This document shows positions 1 to 8,682 of a stretch of DNA of 64,000 nt, piece after piece. The stretch is from positions 3,596,001 to 3,660,000 of the forward strand of contig NZ_CP051488.1 of assembly GCF_014490785.1 (NCBI RefSeq). Reading direction: 5' to 3'. The stretch's first letter is position 1, and every line of letters starts with the position of its first letter. The notes under the pieces were generated by a model. It was not told the origin of the DNA and did not search any database. It saw only the letters and a list, made by a program, of their open reading frames with translations. Source of the DNA: Kosakonia sp. SMBL-WEM22. Its GTDB lineage: Bacteria; Pseudomonadota; Gammaproteobacteria; Enterobacterales; Enterobacteriaceae. A program made the translations under genes and the position numbers.

Positions 1-779
1 CCCAACTCCTTACATGCCCATTTGACCGGGATCGGATTGGGTTCGACAAATAGTTTGTTGTGTAACGGCATCAGACGCTGGTTAATCGCGCGGGCATCGG
101 CAAACTGCCCTTCAGCGGCCAGTTTGCACATCTCGGCCATTTCGCGCGCCGCCACGTTGGTGGTGACGGAAATCACACCGTGACCGCCGAGCTGCATGAA
201 GTCCATCGCCGTGGCGTCGTCGCCGCTCAGCAGGATAAAGTCGTCTGAAACCAGCTCTTTGATCTGGTGAACACGACTTAAGTTCCCGGTCGCTTCTTTA
301 ATACCGATAATATTTTTGACTTCCGCCAGGCGTCCCACGGTTTCCGGCAGCATATCGCAGCCAGTGCGCGACGGCACATTATACAGAATCTGCGGCAGGT
401 CAGTATGTTCGGCGATGGCTTTGAAGTGCTGGAACAGACCTTCCTGCGTCGGGCGGTTGTAATAGGGGGTAACGGTGAGGCAGCCAACGATGCCGCTGTT
501 ATTGAAACGCTGCGTCAGGCTGATGGCTTCGGCGGTGGCGTTTGCGCCCGTGCCGGCAATAACAGGAATGCGCCCGTCAGCCAGCTCAACCGTCAGTTCA
601 ACCACATCAGCATGCTCGTCGTGGCTCAGGGTTGCGGATTCGCCGGTAGTCCCTACCGAAACGATCGCCGAGGTTCCACTGGCGACATGATAATCAATCA
701 GTTTCTTCAGGCTTGACCGGCAGACTTTACCTTGCGAATCCATCGGCGTAATAAGCGCAACAATACTTCCCGTGAACAT
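1..779 (-). CDS. dapA: 4-hydroxy-tetrahydrodipicolinate synthase, 3' end cut by window
   Basis: DapA condenses pyruvate with aspartate semialdehyde, the first committed step of diaminopimelate and lysine synthesis in the cytoplasm. Reading from the ATG the protein begins MFTGSIVALITPMD as in E. coli. The Schiff-base segment GIKEATG with the catalytic lysine and the YNVPSRTG tyrosine motif are both present. About 260 of the usual 292 residues are inside the window, and the last residues visible are the C-terminal stretch before CKELG. It is divergent from gcvR, as in E. coli. Identification is from clear sequence recognition of the family. Only the end of the gene is missing, not damaged. Confidence 0.97.
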   Translation of the reverse strand, partial: MFTGSIVALITPMDSQGKVCRSSLKKLIDYHVASGTSAIVSVGTTGESATLSHDEHADVVELTVELADGRIPVIAGTGANATAEAISLTQRFNNSGIVGCLTVTPYYNRPTQEGLFQHFKAIAEHTDLPQILYNVPSRTGCDMLPETVGRLAEVKNIIGIKEATGNLSRVHQIKELVSDDFILLSGDDATAMDFMQLGGHGVISVTTNVAAREMAEMCKLAAEGQFADARAINQRLMPLHNKLFVEPNPIPVKWACKEL

Positions 780-924
780 GGGCCATCCTCTGTGCAAACA
801 AGAGCCTCAATGGTACGTGCGGTGCCGTAAGAAAAGCAAGAGACCTGACGGTCTGTGGCGGTTGTATGCCGGTTTTTTTTATGCTTTCCTTATGATTACC
901 TCATGTTTGACAGGAAGCTCAGGT

Positions 925-1500
925 TTGACAACCTCACCACAACACTTTTTGGTTATCACTGCGCTGGGGGCCGACCGGCCTGGCATTGTGAATACGATCA
1001 CACGCCATGTCAGCAGCTACGGTTGTAATATTGAAGACAGCCGGCTGGCGATGCTGGGAGAAGAGTTCACCTTTATTATGCTGCTTTCAGGGTCGTGGAA
1101 CGCTATTACCCTTATCGAATCGACCCTGCCGCTGAAAGGCGCCGAACTGGATCTGTTGATTGTGATGAAGCGTACCGAGGCTCGCCCGCGTCCTGATATG
1201 CCCGCCACCGTTTGGGTGCAGGTTGACGTACCGGATTCTCCCCATTTGATTGAACGCTTTACGGCGTTATTCGATGCTCACGAGATGAATATTGCCGAGC
1301 TGGTCTCCCGCACTCAGCCCGCCAGCGCCGATGGTGTTCCGCAACTCTTTATTCAGATTACCGCCCACAGCCCCGCGTCGCGGGACGCATCAAATATTGA
1401 GCAGGCGTTTCGGGCGCTCTGTACAGAATTGAATGCGCAAGGCAGTATAAACGTCGTCAACTATTCTCAGCATGATGAACAGGATGGAGTGAAGCAATGA
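925..1500 (+). CDS. gcvR: Glycine cleavage system transcriptional repressor GcvR
   Basis: GcvR is an ACT-domain protein that binds GcvA and blocks activation of the glycine cleavage operon when glycine is low. Two ACT domains are visible, roughly residues 8-85 (LVITALGADRPGIVNTI) and 95-175 (VQVDVPDSPHLIERF). I chose the TTG at 925 because it gives 191 residues beginning TTSPQHFLVITALG, the length and start region of the E. coli protein, with a purine-rich ACAGGAAG about 8 bases upstream. In-frame ATGs at 772 and 892 would add an N-terminus that is not part of the family. The stop overlaps the bcp start in an ATGA, so the two genes are translationally coupled. Confidence 0.93.
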   Translation: MTTSPQHFLVITALGADRPGIVNTITRHVSSYGCNIEDSRLAMLGEEFTFIMLLSGSWNAITLIESTLPLKGAELDLLIVMKRTEARPRPDMPATVWVQVDVPDSPHLIERFTALFDAHEMNIAELVSRTQPASADGVPQLFIQITAHSPASRDASNIEQAFRALCTELNAQGSINVVNYSQHDEQDGVKQ

Positions 1501-1967
1501 ATCCACTGAAAGCCGGTGATATCGCACCGAAATTTAGCTTGCCCGATCAGGACGGTGAACAAGTAAATTTAGCCGACTTCCAGGGACAGCGTGTTCTGGT
1601 CTATTTCTACCCGAAAGCCATGACACCGGGTTGTACCGTCCAGGCCTGCGGCCTGCGCGATAACATGGATGAGCTGAAAAAAGCAGGCGTGGAAGTTCTC
1701 GGTATCAGCACTGATAAACCGGAAAAACTCTCCCGCTTCGCCGAGAAAGAGCTGCTCAACTTTACCCTGCTGTCCGATGAAAGCCATGAAGTGTGCCAGC
1801 AATTTGGCGTCTGGGGTGAGAAGACCTTTATGGGGAAAACTTACGACGGCATTCACCGCATCAGTTTTCTGATTGATGCCGCGGGCACCATTGAACATGT
1901 GTTTGATGACTTTAAAACCAGTAATCACCACGATATCGTCGTGAACTGGTTAAAAGAGAACGCCTAA
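1497..1967 (+). CDS. bcp: Thioredoxin-dependent thiol peroxidase (BCP/PrxQ)
   Basis: Bcp is a cytoplasmic peroxiredoxin that reduces hydrogen peroxide and organic hydroperoxides using thioredoxin. The 156-residue length equals the E. coli protein. The peroxidatic cysteine is C46 in the TPGCT motif and the resolving cysteine is C51 (TVQACGLRD), the 4-residue spacing of the PrxQ class. It overlaps gcvR by four bases (ATGA). It is convergent with perM. Confidence 0.97.
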   Translation: MNPLKAGDIAPKFSLPDQDGEQVNLADFQGQRVLVYFYPKAMTPGCTVQACGLRDNMDELKKAGVEVLGISTDKPEKLSRFAEKELLNFTLLSDESHEVCQQFGVWGEKTFMGKTYDGIHRISFLIDAAGTIEHVFDDFKTSNHHDIVVNWLKENA

Positions 1968-2030
1968 ACGCCCCCCCTCTTCTGCTGCGGGCAACCCGTC
2001 AGGGTCGCCCTCCTAAGCTTTACTCTCGCG

Positions 2031-3107
2031 TTATCCGCTGATCACCTCATCTTCGCTAGCCAGCGAATCAGGCCACGCGTGGATCACCGCTTTTATTAAG
2101 GTCGCCAGCGGAATGGCGAAGAAGACGCCCCAGAAGCCCCACAGGCCGCCGAAAATCACCACCGACAGGATAATCACCAGCGGATGCAGGTTGACTGCTT
2201 CCGAGAAGAGCACCGGCACCAGCAGGTTGCCATCCAGCCCCTGAATAATCAGATAGACCGCAAAACAGCTCCAGAACTCAGTGCCCAGCCCGAACTGGAA
2301 CAGCGCCACGCCAACCACCGGAATGGTCACCACAAACGCGCCGATATAGGGAATCAACACCGAGAAGCCCACCAACACCGCCAACAGCAGCGAGTAGTTG
2401 AGGCCAAAGAGAATGAAGCCAATCCAGGTCGCCACGCCGACCACCACCATCTCCAGCACTTTGCCGCGAATATAGTTGGTGATCTGCTGATTCATCTCTT
2501 TCCATACCTGGCCTGCCAGCCCGCGGTTGCGCGGCAGCACCCGGCGCACGGCGTTGAGCATCTGTTCTTTATCTTTTACCAGGAAAAAGACCATCAGCGG
2601 CACCAGCACGAGATAGACCGCAAGAGTAAGCAGCCCCACCAGCGAAGCGAGGGAGTATTTCACCACCGAGTCACCCATTGAGAGCATACGCGCGCGCATA
2701 TTCTCAGCCATCGCATCAATGATGCCCGCATCCATCAGCGCGGGATAACGGCGCGGCAGGGTGGCGGCAAAACCGGAGAGCTTGTTTAACATGCCAGGCA
2801 TATCGCGGATCAGGTTGATGCCCTGCTGCCAGGCGATCGGCATCACCACAAAGGCCATCACCAGCAGAATGCCAACAAACAGCACCAGCACGATGCTTGC
2901 CGCCCAGCTGCGTGAACAGCCAATGCGCTGCAGGCGGGCCGTTGGCCACTCCAGCAGATAGGCGATCACCAGCGCCACAAGCAGCGGCGCGAGCAGGCCG
3001 CTAAAGAAGAAGAGAATGGTAAAACCGGCAAGCAGGATAACCAGCAGGGCAATCGCTTCGGGGTCGCTGAAGCGACGGCGATACCACTGCGTCAACATTT
3101 CGAGCAT
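2031..3107 (-). CDS. perM: AI-2E family inner-membrane permease PerM
   Basis: This is a 358-residue polytopic inner-membrane protein of the AI-2E/PerM transporter family (E. coli PerM, formerly YfgO, 353 residues). Hydrophobic segments start directly after a short basic N-terminus (MLEMLTQWYRRR) and continue to the C-terminal FGGLWGFWGVFFAIPLATLIKA, a hallmark of the family. The substrate of PerM is not established. It is divergent from bepA and convergent with bcp, the same arrangement as in E. coli. Confidence 0.95.
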   Translation of the reverse strand: MLEMLTQWYRRRFSDPEAIALLVILLAGFTILFFFSGLLAPLLVALVIAYLLEWPTARLQRIGCSRSWAASIVLVLFVGILLVMAFVVMPIAWQQGINLIRDMPGMLNKLSGFAATLPRRYPALMDAGIIDAMAENMRARMLSMGDSVVKYSLASLVGLLTLAVYLVLVPLMVFFLVKDKEQMLNAVRRVLPRNRGLAGQVWKEMNQQITNYIRGKVLEMVVVGVATWIGFILFGLNYSLLLAVLVGFSVLIPYIGAFVVTIPVVGVALFQFGLGTEFWSCFAVYLIIQGLDGNLLVPVLFSEAVNLHPLVIILSVVIFGGLWGFWGVFFAIPLATLIKAVIHAWPDSLASEDEVISG

Positions 3108-3321
3108 AACGTTCCTTATTTCGCCTCACTGGCGGACGTTCAGAACGGGAAGTTTATCGAAATGTCATAAAAAAGACTTCGCTTTTCGTTCCCTTTGCGG
3201 GAAACATATCATTGCCGTGAATAAGATTTTCAACGACCATTAACGCGGCTACACTCGCAGGGCGGGTAAGCCGAATGGAACCCGGATATCGTTGTGTCAC
3301 CTCCAACACAGGAAAGAGGTT

Positions 3322-4785
3322 ATGTTCAGGCAGTTGAAACGAACGCTGGTCGCAACCCTTATCGCCGCCCTTACCGCAGGCCAGGCTGCGCCGGTTTTTG
3401 CAGACTCGGCAGACAGCCTGCCGGATATGGGCACCTCGGCTGGCAGCACGCTCTCCATTGGCCAGGAGATGCAGATGGGCGACTTCTATGTGCGCCAGCT
3501 GCGCGGCAGCGCGCCGTTAATTAACGATCCGCTGCTGGTGCAGTACATCAATTCTCTTGGTATGCGGCTAGTGGCGCATGCCTACTCAGTGAAAACGCCT
3601 TTCCACTTCTACCTGGTGAATAACGACGAAATTAACGCCTTCGCCTTCTTTGGCGGCAACGTGGTGCTGCACTCTGCCCTCTTCCGGTACACGGATAATG
3701 AGAGCCAGCTTGCCTCGGTCATGGCGCACGAAATTTCGCACGTTACCCAGCGCCACCTTGCCCGCGCAATGGAAGATCAGAAAAGCAGCGCACCGCTCAC
3801 CTGGGCAGGCGCGCTGGGGTCGATTTTGCTGGCGATGGCCAACCCGCAGGCGGGAATGGCGGCGCTGACCGGCACGCTGGCCGGCACGCGACAAGGAATG
3901 ATCAGCTTTACACAGCAGAATGAGCAGGAGGCGGATCGCATTGGCATTCAGGTGCTGCAACGTGCCGGTTTTGACCCGCAGGCGATGCCGACCTTCCTGG
4001 AAAAATTGCTCGATCAGTCACGCTACTCCAGCCGTCCGCCGGAAATTTTGCTGACGCACCCCCTGCCGGAGAGCCGCCTGTCTGATGCCCGTAACCGCGC
4101 CAACCAGATGCGCCCGGTGGTGGTGCAATCCTCTGAGTCGTTCTATATGGCAAAGGCCCGCACCCTGGGCATGTATAACTCTGGACGTAACCAACTGACC
4201 GACGATCTGCTCGACAGCTGGGCAAAAGGCAACGTGCGCGAGCAGCGCGCGGCGCAGTATGGTCGGGCGCTGAAAGCGATGGAGGCGAAAGATTTTGCCG
4301 GCGCGCAGAAGCTGTTGCAGCCGCTGCTGAGCGCGGATGCGAACAACGCCTGGTATCTCGATCTGGCGACGGATATCGATCTTGGCCTGAATAAAAGCGG
4401 CGAGGCGATTAAACGCCTGAGTGGTGCAAGCGGGCTGAAGAACAACCCAGTGCTGCAACTCAACCTGGCGAACGCTTACTTACAGGGCGGTCAGCCGGCG
4501 CAGGCCGCGCAGATCCTCAACCGCTACACCTTCACCAATAAAGACGATATCAACGGCTGGGATCTGCTGGCGCAAACAGAAGCGGCGCTCGGCAACCGCG
4601 ATCAGGAGCTGGCGGCACGCGCAGAAGGCCAGGCACTGATCGGCAGGCTCGACCAGGCGATCACACTGCTGAGTAGTGCCAGCGCGCAGGTAAAGCTCGG
4701 CAGCCTGCAACAGGCACGCTATGACGCGCGAATCGACCAGCTGCGCCAGATGCAGCAGCGCTTCCGCCCGTATGAAAAGATGTAA
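3322..4785 (+). CDS. bepA: Periplasmic metalloprotease/chaperone BepA
   Basis: BepA (YfgC) is a periplasmic zinc metalloprotease and chaperone that promotes LptD assembly and degrades misassembled outer-membrane proteins with the BAM machinery. The start at 3322 gives 487 residues, exactly the E. coli length, with signal peptide cleavage expected after A27 (APVFA). The zinc motif HEISH lies near residue 136 within an M48 domain, and tetratricopeptide-like repeats fill about 310-480. An upstream in-frame start at 3292 is less likely because it precedes the AAAGAGG ribosome site and would disrupt the signal peptide. yfgD follows after 12 bases. Confidence 0.96.
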   Translation: MFRQLKRTLVATLIAALTAGQAAPVFADSADSLPDMGTSAGSTLSIGQEMQMGDFYVRQLRGSAPLINDPLLVQYINSLGMRLVAHAYSVKTPFHFYLVNNDEINAFAFFGGNVVLHSALFRYTDNESQLASVMAHEISHVTQRHLARAMEDQKSSAPLTWAGALGSILLAMANPQAGMAALTGTLAGTRQGMISFTQQNEQEADRIGIQVLQRAGFDPQAMPTFLEKLLDQSRYSSRPPEILLTHPLPESRLSDARNRANQMRPVVVQSSESFYMAKARTLGMYNSGRNQLTDDLLDSWAKGNVREQRAAQYGRALKAMEAKDFAGAQKLLQPLLSADANNAWYLDLATDIDLGLNKSGEAIKRLSGASGLKNNPVLQLNLANAYLQGGQPAQAAQILNRYTFTNKDDINGWDLLAQTEAALGNRDQELAARAEGQALIGRLDQAITLLSSASAQVKLGSLQQARYDARIDQLRQMQQRFRPYEKM

Positions 4786-4797
4786 TCAGGAGAAAAA

Positions 4798-5157
4798 ATG
4801 TCAAACGCGGTAAAAATCTACCATAACCCCCGCTGCTCCAAGAGCCGTGAGACCCTGAGCCTGCTGCAGGCCAACGGCGTTGAACCGGAGGTGGTGCTCT
4901 ACCTTGAGACGCCGCCGGATGCGGCAACGATCCAACAGCTGTTGCAGTGGCTTGGCATGTCGAGCGCGCGGGAGTTGATGCGCACGAAAGAGGATCTCTA
5001 TAAAGCGCTCAACCTCGGCGACAGCACGTTATCCGAAGCGGCGCTGCTGCAGGCGATGGTGGAGAACCCGAAACTGATCGAGCGCCCCATCGTGGTCGCT
5101 AATGGTCAAGCGCGAATCGGCCGACCGCCGGAAAGCGTGCTGAAGATCTTGCGCTAA
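4798..5157 (+). CDS. yfgD: ArsC-family protein YfgD
   Basis: YfgD is a 119-residue thioredoxin-fold protein of the arsenate reductase (ArsC) family. The redox-active cysteine is C13 in NPRCSKS, and the family motif RPIVV followed by a C-terminal arginine (IGRPPE) is present. The role in vivo is unproven; arsenate reduction is a family inference only. A good ribosome site (AGGAG) lies 6 bases before the ATG, and it is probably cotranscribed with bepA. The BIME repeat array begins directly after it. Confidence 0.93.
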   Translation: MSNAVKIYHNPRCSKSRETLSLLQANGVEPEVVLYLETPPDAATIQQLLQWLGMSSARELMRTKEDLYKALNLGDSTLSEAALLQAMVENPKLIERPIVVANGQARIGRPPESVLKILR

Positions 5158-5171
5158 CAGCGGATGACATC

Positions 5172-5577
5172 TTGTAGGCCGGATAAGGCGATACGCCGCT
5201 ATCCGGCAGAAGCAGCCACAAAGCATTGCCGGATGGCGCTCACGCTTATCCGGCCTACGCAGCAGACCATAAGCCATCGAGCACCATAAGCCTTTGTAGG
5301 CCGGATAAGGCGGCACGCCGCCATCCGGCAGAAGCAGCCACAAAGCATTGCCGGATGGCGCTCACGCTTATCCGGCCTACGCAGCAGACCATAAGCCATA
5401 GTGCACCATAAGCCTTTGTAGGCCGGATAAGGCGGCACGCCGCCATCCGGCAGAAGCAGCCACAAAGCATTGCCGGATGGCGCTCACGCTTATCCGGCCT
5501 ACACAGCAGACCATAAGCCATAACGCACCATAAGCCTTTGTAGGCCGGATAAGGCGGCACGCCGCCATCCGGCATGG
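5172..5577. repeat. BIME array: 122-bp tandem repeat built from inverted REP elements
   Basis: Three full copies and one partial copy of a 122-bp unit start at 5172, 5294, 5416 and 5538. Each full unit holds a forward REP (GTAGGCCGGATAAGGCG..CGCC..ATCCGGCA) and an inverted REP (TGCCGGATGGCGCTCACGC..TTATCCGGCCTAC), joined by spacers with CCACAAAGCAT and CAGACCATAAGCCAT. The array therefore has seven REP palindromes. The units differ at only a few bases. Such arrays bind gyrase, IHF or DNA polymerase I in E. coli and can stabilise upstream mRNA. This one fills the gap between convergent yfgD and hda. Apparent reading frames inside are repeat artefacts. Confidence 0.95.
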
Positions 5578-5620
5578 GCAGCAAACCGCAAGCACATTTT
5601 GGTCGGTTAAACCCAAAGAC

Positions 5621-6322
5621 CTACAGCTGCAGAATATCTTTCACAAACGGGATGGTGAGCTTGCGCTGGGCGGTAATGGAGGCGCGATCCAGTTGATCGA
5701 GGGTGTCGAACAGCGTGCGCATCTCGCGATCCAATCTTTTTAGCAGAAATCGGCCCACGTCTTCCGGCAACTCAAAGCCGCGAATGCGCGCACGCAGCTG
5801 CAATGCTTGCAATTTGTCCTCATCGGAGAGCGGCTGCAGCTTGTAGATCTGCCCCCAGTCGAGACGCGAAGCCAGATCCGGCAGGCCGAGATTGAGCTGG
5901 CGCGGCGGCCGATCACCGGTGATCAGCAGGCGGGTTTTGCCCTGCTCCAGAATGCGGTTGTAGAGGTTAAAGATCGCCATCTCCCACGGCTCATCGCCGG
6001 CAATGCACTCGATATTATCGATGCAGACCAGCGAGAGGTGCTCCATCCCTTCCAGCACGTCCGGCACGAACCAGGTGCGTTTATCGAGCGGCACATAGCC
6101 CACGGCATCGCCGCGCTGAGAGAGTTCGGCGCAGGCGGCATGCAACAGATGGCTTCGCCCCGCGCCTTCGCGCGACCAGAAATAGATGTAACCGCTGTGC
6201 GCCTCGCGCAGAACGTTTTGTAACGCCGCCAGTAAGGAGGGGTTATCACCCGGCCAGAAACTCGCAAAGGTTTCATCATCGGGTAAAAATAATGGCAGGG
6301 AGAGCTGTGCCGGCGTGTTCAG
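5621..6322 (-). CDS. hda: DnaA regulatory inactivator Hda (CTG start)
   Basis: Hda is an AAA+ protein that, bound to the DNA-loaded beta clamp, stimulates hydrolysis of DnaA-ATP and prevents over-initiation. From the CTG at 6322 the frame gives 233 residues, the E. coli length, and includes the clamp-binding motif AQLSLPL at residues 5-11, which is essential in E. coli. A GAGGT ribosome site sits just upstream of that CTG. The first in-frame ATG (6145) would remove about 59 residues including the clamp motif and Walker A region (SREGAGRSH), so it is not credible. The use of CTG matches what was reported for E. coli hda. It follows uraA on the same strand. Confidence 0.94.
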   Translation of the reverse strand: MNTPAQLSLPLFLPDDETFASFWPGDNPSLLAALQNVLREAHSGYIYFWSREGAGRSHLLHAACAELSQRGDAVGYVPLDKRTWFVPDVLEGMEHLSLVCIDNIECIAGDEPWEMAIFNLYNRILEQGKTRLLITGDRPPRQLNLGLPDLASRLDWGQIYKLQPLSDEDKLQALQLRARIRGFELPEDVGRFLLKRLDREMRTLFDTLDQLDRASITAQRKLTIPFVKDILQL

Positions 6323-6421
6323 AGGTACCTCAACAGGGCTTACAAAAAACGCAGTGAGTCTATCATAAAAATCGACGCCGTTTGAACCGGGCGCGAGGCC
6401 CGGTGCAATTCTGTGCGCGAG

Positions 6422-7711
6422 TTACGGTTTCGCCTGCTCATTTTCGGAGGCATCCAGCACCACCTCTTCCGGGCGCAGCACGCTAATCAGCTTGAAAATC
6501 AGGCTCAGGCCAACGCCGACAATGGTCGCCAGCGCCATACCTTTCAGCTCTGCCGCGCCGATATGTACCTTCGCGCCGCTGACGCCAATAATCAGGATCA
6601 CCGACGTGAGGATCAGGTTTTGCGCTTTGCTGTAGTCCACTTTCGACTCGATCAGCACGCGGATCCCCGATGCCCCAATCACCCCGTAGAGCAGCAGCGA
6701 CACGCCGCCCATCACCGGTACCGGAATGATCTGGATCGCCGCCGCCAGTTTGCCGACGCAGGAGAGCAGAATGGCGATAATCGCCGCCCCGCCAATCACC
6801 CAGGTGCTGTAGACGCGGGTGATCGCCATCACGCCAATATTTTCACCGTAAGTGGTATTCGGCGTGGAGCCGAAGAAGCCGGAGATCATCGTCGACAGGC
6901 CGTTAGCGAACATCGAACGGTGCAGGCCAGGGTCGCGGATCAGATCGCGTTTGACGATATTGGCCGTCACCACCAGATGCCCGACGTGCTCGGCAATTAC
7001 CACCAGCGCCGCCGGCAGAATAGTGAAGATCGCGAACCACTCAAAGCGCGGCGTGTAGAACGTTGGCAGCGCGAACCAGTGTGCCTGGGCGATAGGTGTG
7101 GTATCGACAACGCCCATGGCGAAGGAGAGCGCATAGCCCGCCAGCACGCCGATCAAAATCGGGATAATTGCCAGAAAACCGCGGAACAGCACCGAACCAA
7201 AGACCGTGACCGCCAGCGTTACCAGCGAAATGGTGATGGTTTTACTGTCGGCGCTCTGCCCGTCCGGCGGCAGCAGGCCAGCCATATTCGCCGCCACGCC
7301 CGCTAACTCGAGCCCGATCACCGCCACAATGGCGCCCATCGCTGCAGGCGGGAACATTACATCCAGCCAGCCGGTGCCCGCTTTTTTTACAATCAGCGCC
7401 ACCAGGCAGAAGAGCACGCCGCACATAATGAAGCCGCCCAGCGCCACTTCATAGCCCAGCGGCAACAGCAGCAGCACCGGCGAGATAAAGGCGAAGCTGG
7501 AGCCGAGGTAAGCAGGGATTTTCCCCTTGCAGATAAAGATATAGAGCAGCGTTCCGACACCGTTGAACAGCAGCACGGTGGCCGGGTTGATATGAAACAG
7601 GATTGGCACCAGCACGGTTGCGCCAAACATGGCGAACAAGTGCTGCAAACTAAGCGGGATCGTCTGCAAAAGCGGCGGTCTTTCACTCACCCCGATAGCA
7701 CGGCGCGTCAT
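6422..7711 (-). CDS. uraA: Uracil:proton symporter UraA
   Basis: UraA is the inner-membrane uracil permease of the nucleobase-ascorbate transporter family. The 429 residues equal the E. coli protein, with about 14 hydrophobic segments and the substrate-site motif NTTYGENIGVMAITRV. It lies downstream of upp on the same strand, so uptake and phosphoribosylation of uracil are co-encoded. A hairpin with a T-run between upp and uraA probably makes uraA expression lower than upp. Confidence 0.97.
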   Translation of the reverse strand: MTRRAIGVSERPPLLQTIPLSLQHLFAMFGATVLVPILFHINPATVLLFNGVGTLLYIFICKGKIPAYLGSSFAFISPVLLLLPLGYEVALGGFIMCGVLFCLVALIVKKAGTGWLDVMFPPAAMGAIVAVIGLELAGVAANMAGLLPPDGQSADSKTITISLVTLAVTVFGSVLFRGFLAIIPILIGVLAGYALSFAMGVVDTTPIAQAHWFALPTFYTPRFEWFAIFTILPAALVVIAEHVGHLVVTANIVKRDLIRDPGLHRSMFANGLSTMISGFFGSTPNTTYGENIGVMAITRVYSTWVIGGAAIIAILLSCVGKLAAAIQIIPVPVMGGVSLLLYGVIGASGIRVLIESKVDYSKAQNLILTSVILIIGVSGAKVHIGAAELKGMALATIVGVGLSLIFKLISVLRPEEVVLDASENEQAKP

Positions 7712-7777
7712 AGTGTTTTCCTCTGAGTGTTGTTGTTAATCTCCCCGTCCGGTGCGGCGGGCAGTGTTTTGTTTCCC

Positions 7778-7806
7778 AAAAAAAAGCCGACTATCAAAGT
7801 CGGCTT
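7778..7806 (-). terminator. Intercistronic terminator between upp and uraA
   Basis: On the minus strand, a 9-bp stem AAGCCGACT/AGTCGGCTT with a short loop is followed by a run of eight Ts. It lies between the upp stop and the uraA start. It is a standard intrinsic terminator shape and should attenuate read-through into uraA. Confidence 0.85.
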
Positions 7807-7821
7807 TCATTGTGTTGTCAG

Positions 7822-8448
7822 TTACTTCGTACCAAAAATCTTATCGCCGGCATCGCCGAGCCCCGGGATGATGTACCCCTGCTCGTTAAGCCCCTGGTCG
7901 ATAGAAGCGGTGTAGAGTTCGACATCCGGGTGCGCTTTCTCCAGCGCCGCGACGCCTTCCGGCGCGGCCACCAGCACCAGCACCTTGATACTGGTGCAAC
8001 CAGCGTTTTTCAGCAGATCGATGGTGGCGATCATGGAACCGCCGGTCGCCAGCATCGGGTCAACCACCAGCGCCATACGCTCGTCGATGTTCGATACCAG
8101 TTTCTGGAAGTAAGGCACCGGCTCCAGTGTCTCTTCGTTGCGGTAGATACCAACAACGCTGATGCGCGCGCTTGGCACGTGCTCCAGCACACCTTCCATC
8201 ATCCCCAGACCGGCGCGCAGGATCGGCACCACGGTAATTTTCTTACCCTTGATCTGGTCGATCTCTACCGGGCCGTTCCAGCCTTCGATAGTCACCTTCT
8301 CGGTTTCCAGATCCGCAGTAGCTTCATAAGTCAGCAGGCTGCCTACTTCTGAGGCGAGTTCACGAAAGCGTTTGGTGCTGATGTCGTTCTCTCGCATCAG
8401 GCCCAGCTTGTGTTTGACGAGTGGGTGTTTTACTTCCACGACCTTCAT
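7822..8448 (-). CDS. upp: Uracil phosphoribosyltransferase
   Basis: Upp converts uracil and PRPP to UMP in pyrimidine salvage. The start at 8448 (MKVVEVKHPLVKHKLGLMRE) gives 208 residues, the E. coli length, with the PRPP-binding motif VVDPMLATGGS and the C-terminal uracil-binding GYIIPGLGDAGD. The AGGAGAAG ribosome site lies just upstream. A longer frame from 8598 would run through the promoter. It is divergent from purM and heads the upp-uraA unit. Confidence 0.97.
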   Translation of the reverse strand: MKVVEVKHPLVKHKLGLMRENDISTKRFRELASEVGSLLTYEATADLETEKVTIEGWNGPVEIDQIKGKKITVVPILRAGLGMMEGVLEHVPSARISVVGIYRNEETLEPVPYFQKLVSNIDERMALVVDPMLATGGSMIATIDLLKNAGCTSIKVLVLVAAPEGVAALEKAHPDVELYTASIDQGLNEQGYIIPGLGDAGDKIFGTK

Positions 8449-8480
8449 ACTCTTCTCCTTCCGCTGACAGGTGGCAACCA

Positions 8481-8502
8481 CAAAAAAAATCGCCGGATTA
8501 TA
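8481..8502 (-). promoter_or_regulatory. upp promoter with UTP-sensing initial transcribed region
   Basis: On the minus strand a perfect -10 TATAAT (8502-8497) is followed after six bases by GATTTTTTTTG, with G at 8491, A at 8490 and eight Ts from 8489 to 8482. In E. coli the same initial sequence drives UTP-dependent reiterative transcription and start-site switching at upp. The sequence is seen directly; the mechanism is known from E. coli and inferred here. Confidence 0.82.
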
Positions 8503-8603
8503 CCGCTTTTTTCCCGTTTCGCTACAGGCAGCCGCTTGATCGCGATCAATTCGGCTGGAGATGAGTATAAAACAATAATCGACCGCGCCCTGCAACAATG
8601 GAC

Positions 8604-8619
8604 TCGCAAACGTTTGCCT
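8604..8619 (+). promoter_or_regulatory. PurR box upstream of purMN
   Basis: TCGCAAACGTTTGCCT closely matches the PurR consensus ACGCAAACGTTTNCNT and is centred 71 bases before the purM start. It overlaps the expected -35 position relative to a TAGAAT -10 at 8627-8632, so PurR with hypoxanthine or guanine should block polymerase. The same arrangement is known for E. coli purMN. Confidence 0.9.
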
Positions 8620-8682
8620 TGGCTGTTAGAATTGCGCCGAATTTTTATTGCTACCGCTAGAAAACGCGTGGGGACAGAAGCA

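Noticed and set aside
772..924. N-terminal extension of gcvR from an upstream ATG
   Set aside because: The extra residues are unlike the GcvR family, and the frame start lies inside the dapA start region; the TTG at 925 gives the family length.
1970..2030. Hairpin GGGCAACCC/GGGTCGCCC between bcp and perM
   Set aside because: Plausible shared hairpin but without a T-run on either side, so not called a terminator.
5029..5616. Overlapping reading frames of 61-109 codons in the REP region
   Set aside because: They are repeat copies of the BIME array read as protein, with identical PDGG/PAYKGLW blocks and no start context.
8410..8682. N-terminal extension of purM
   Set aside because: It would read through the upp promoter and coding start; the GTG at 8683 gives the family start.
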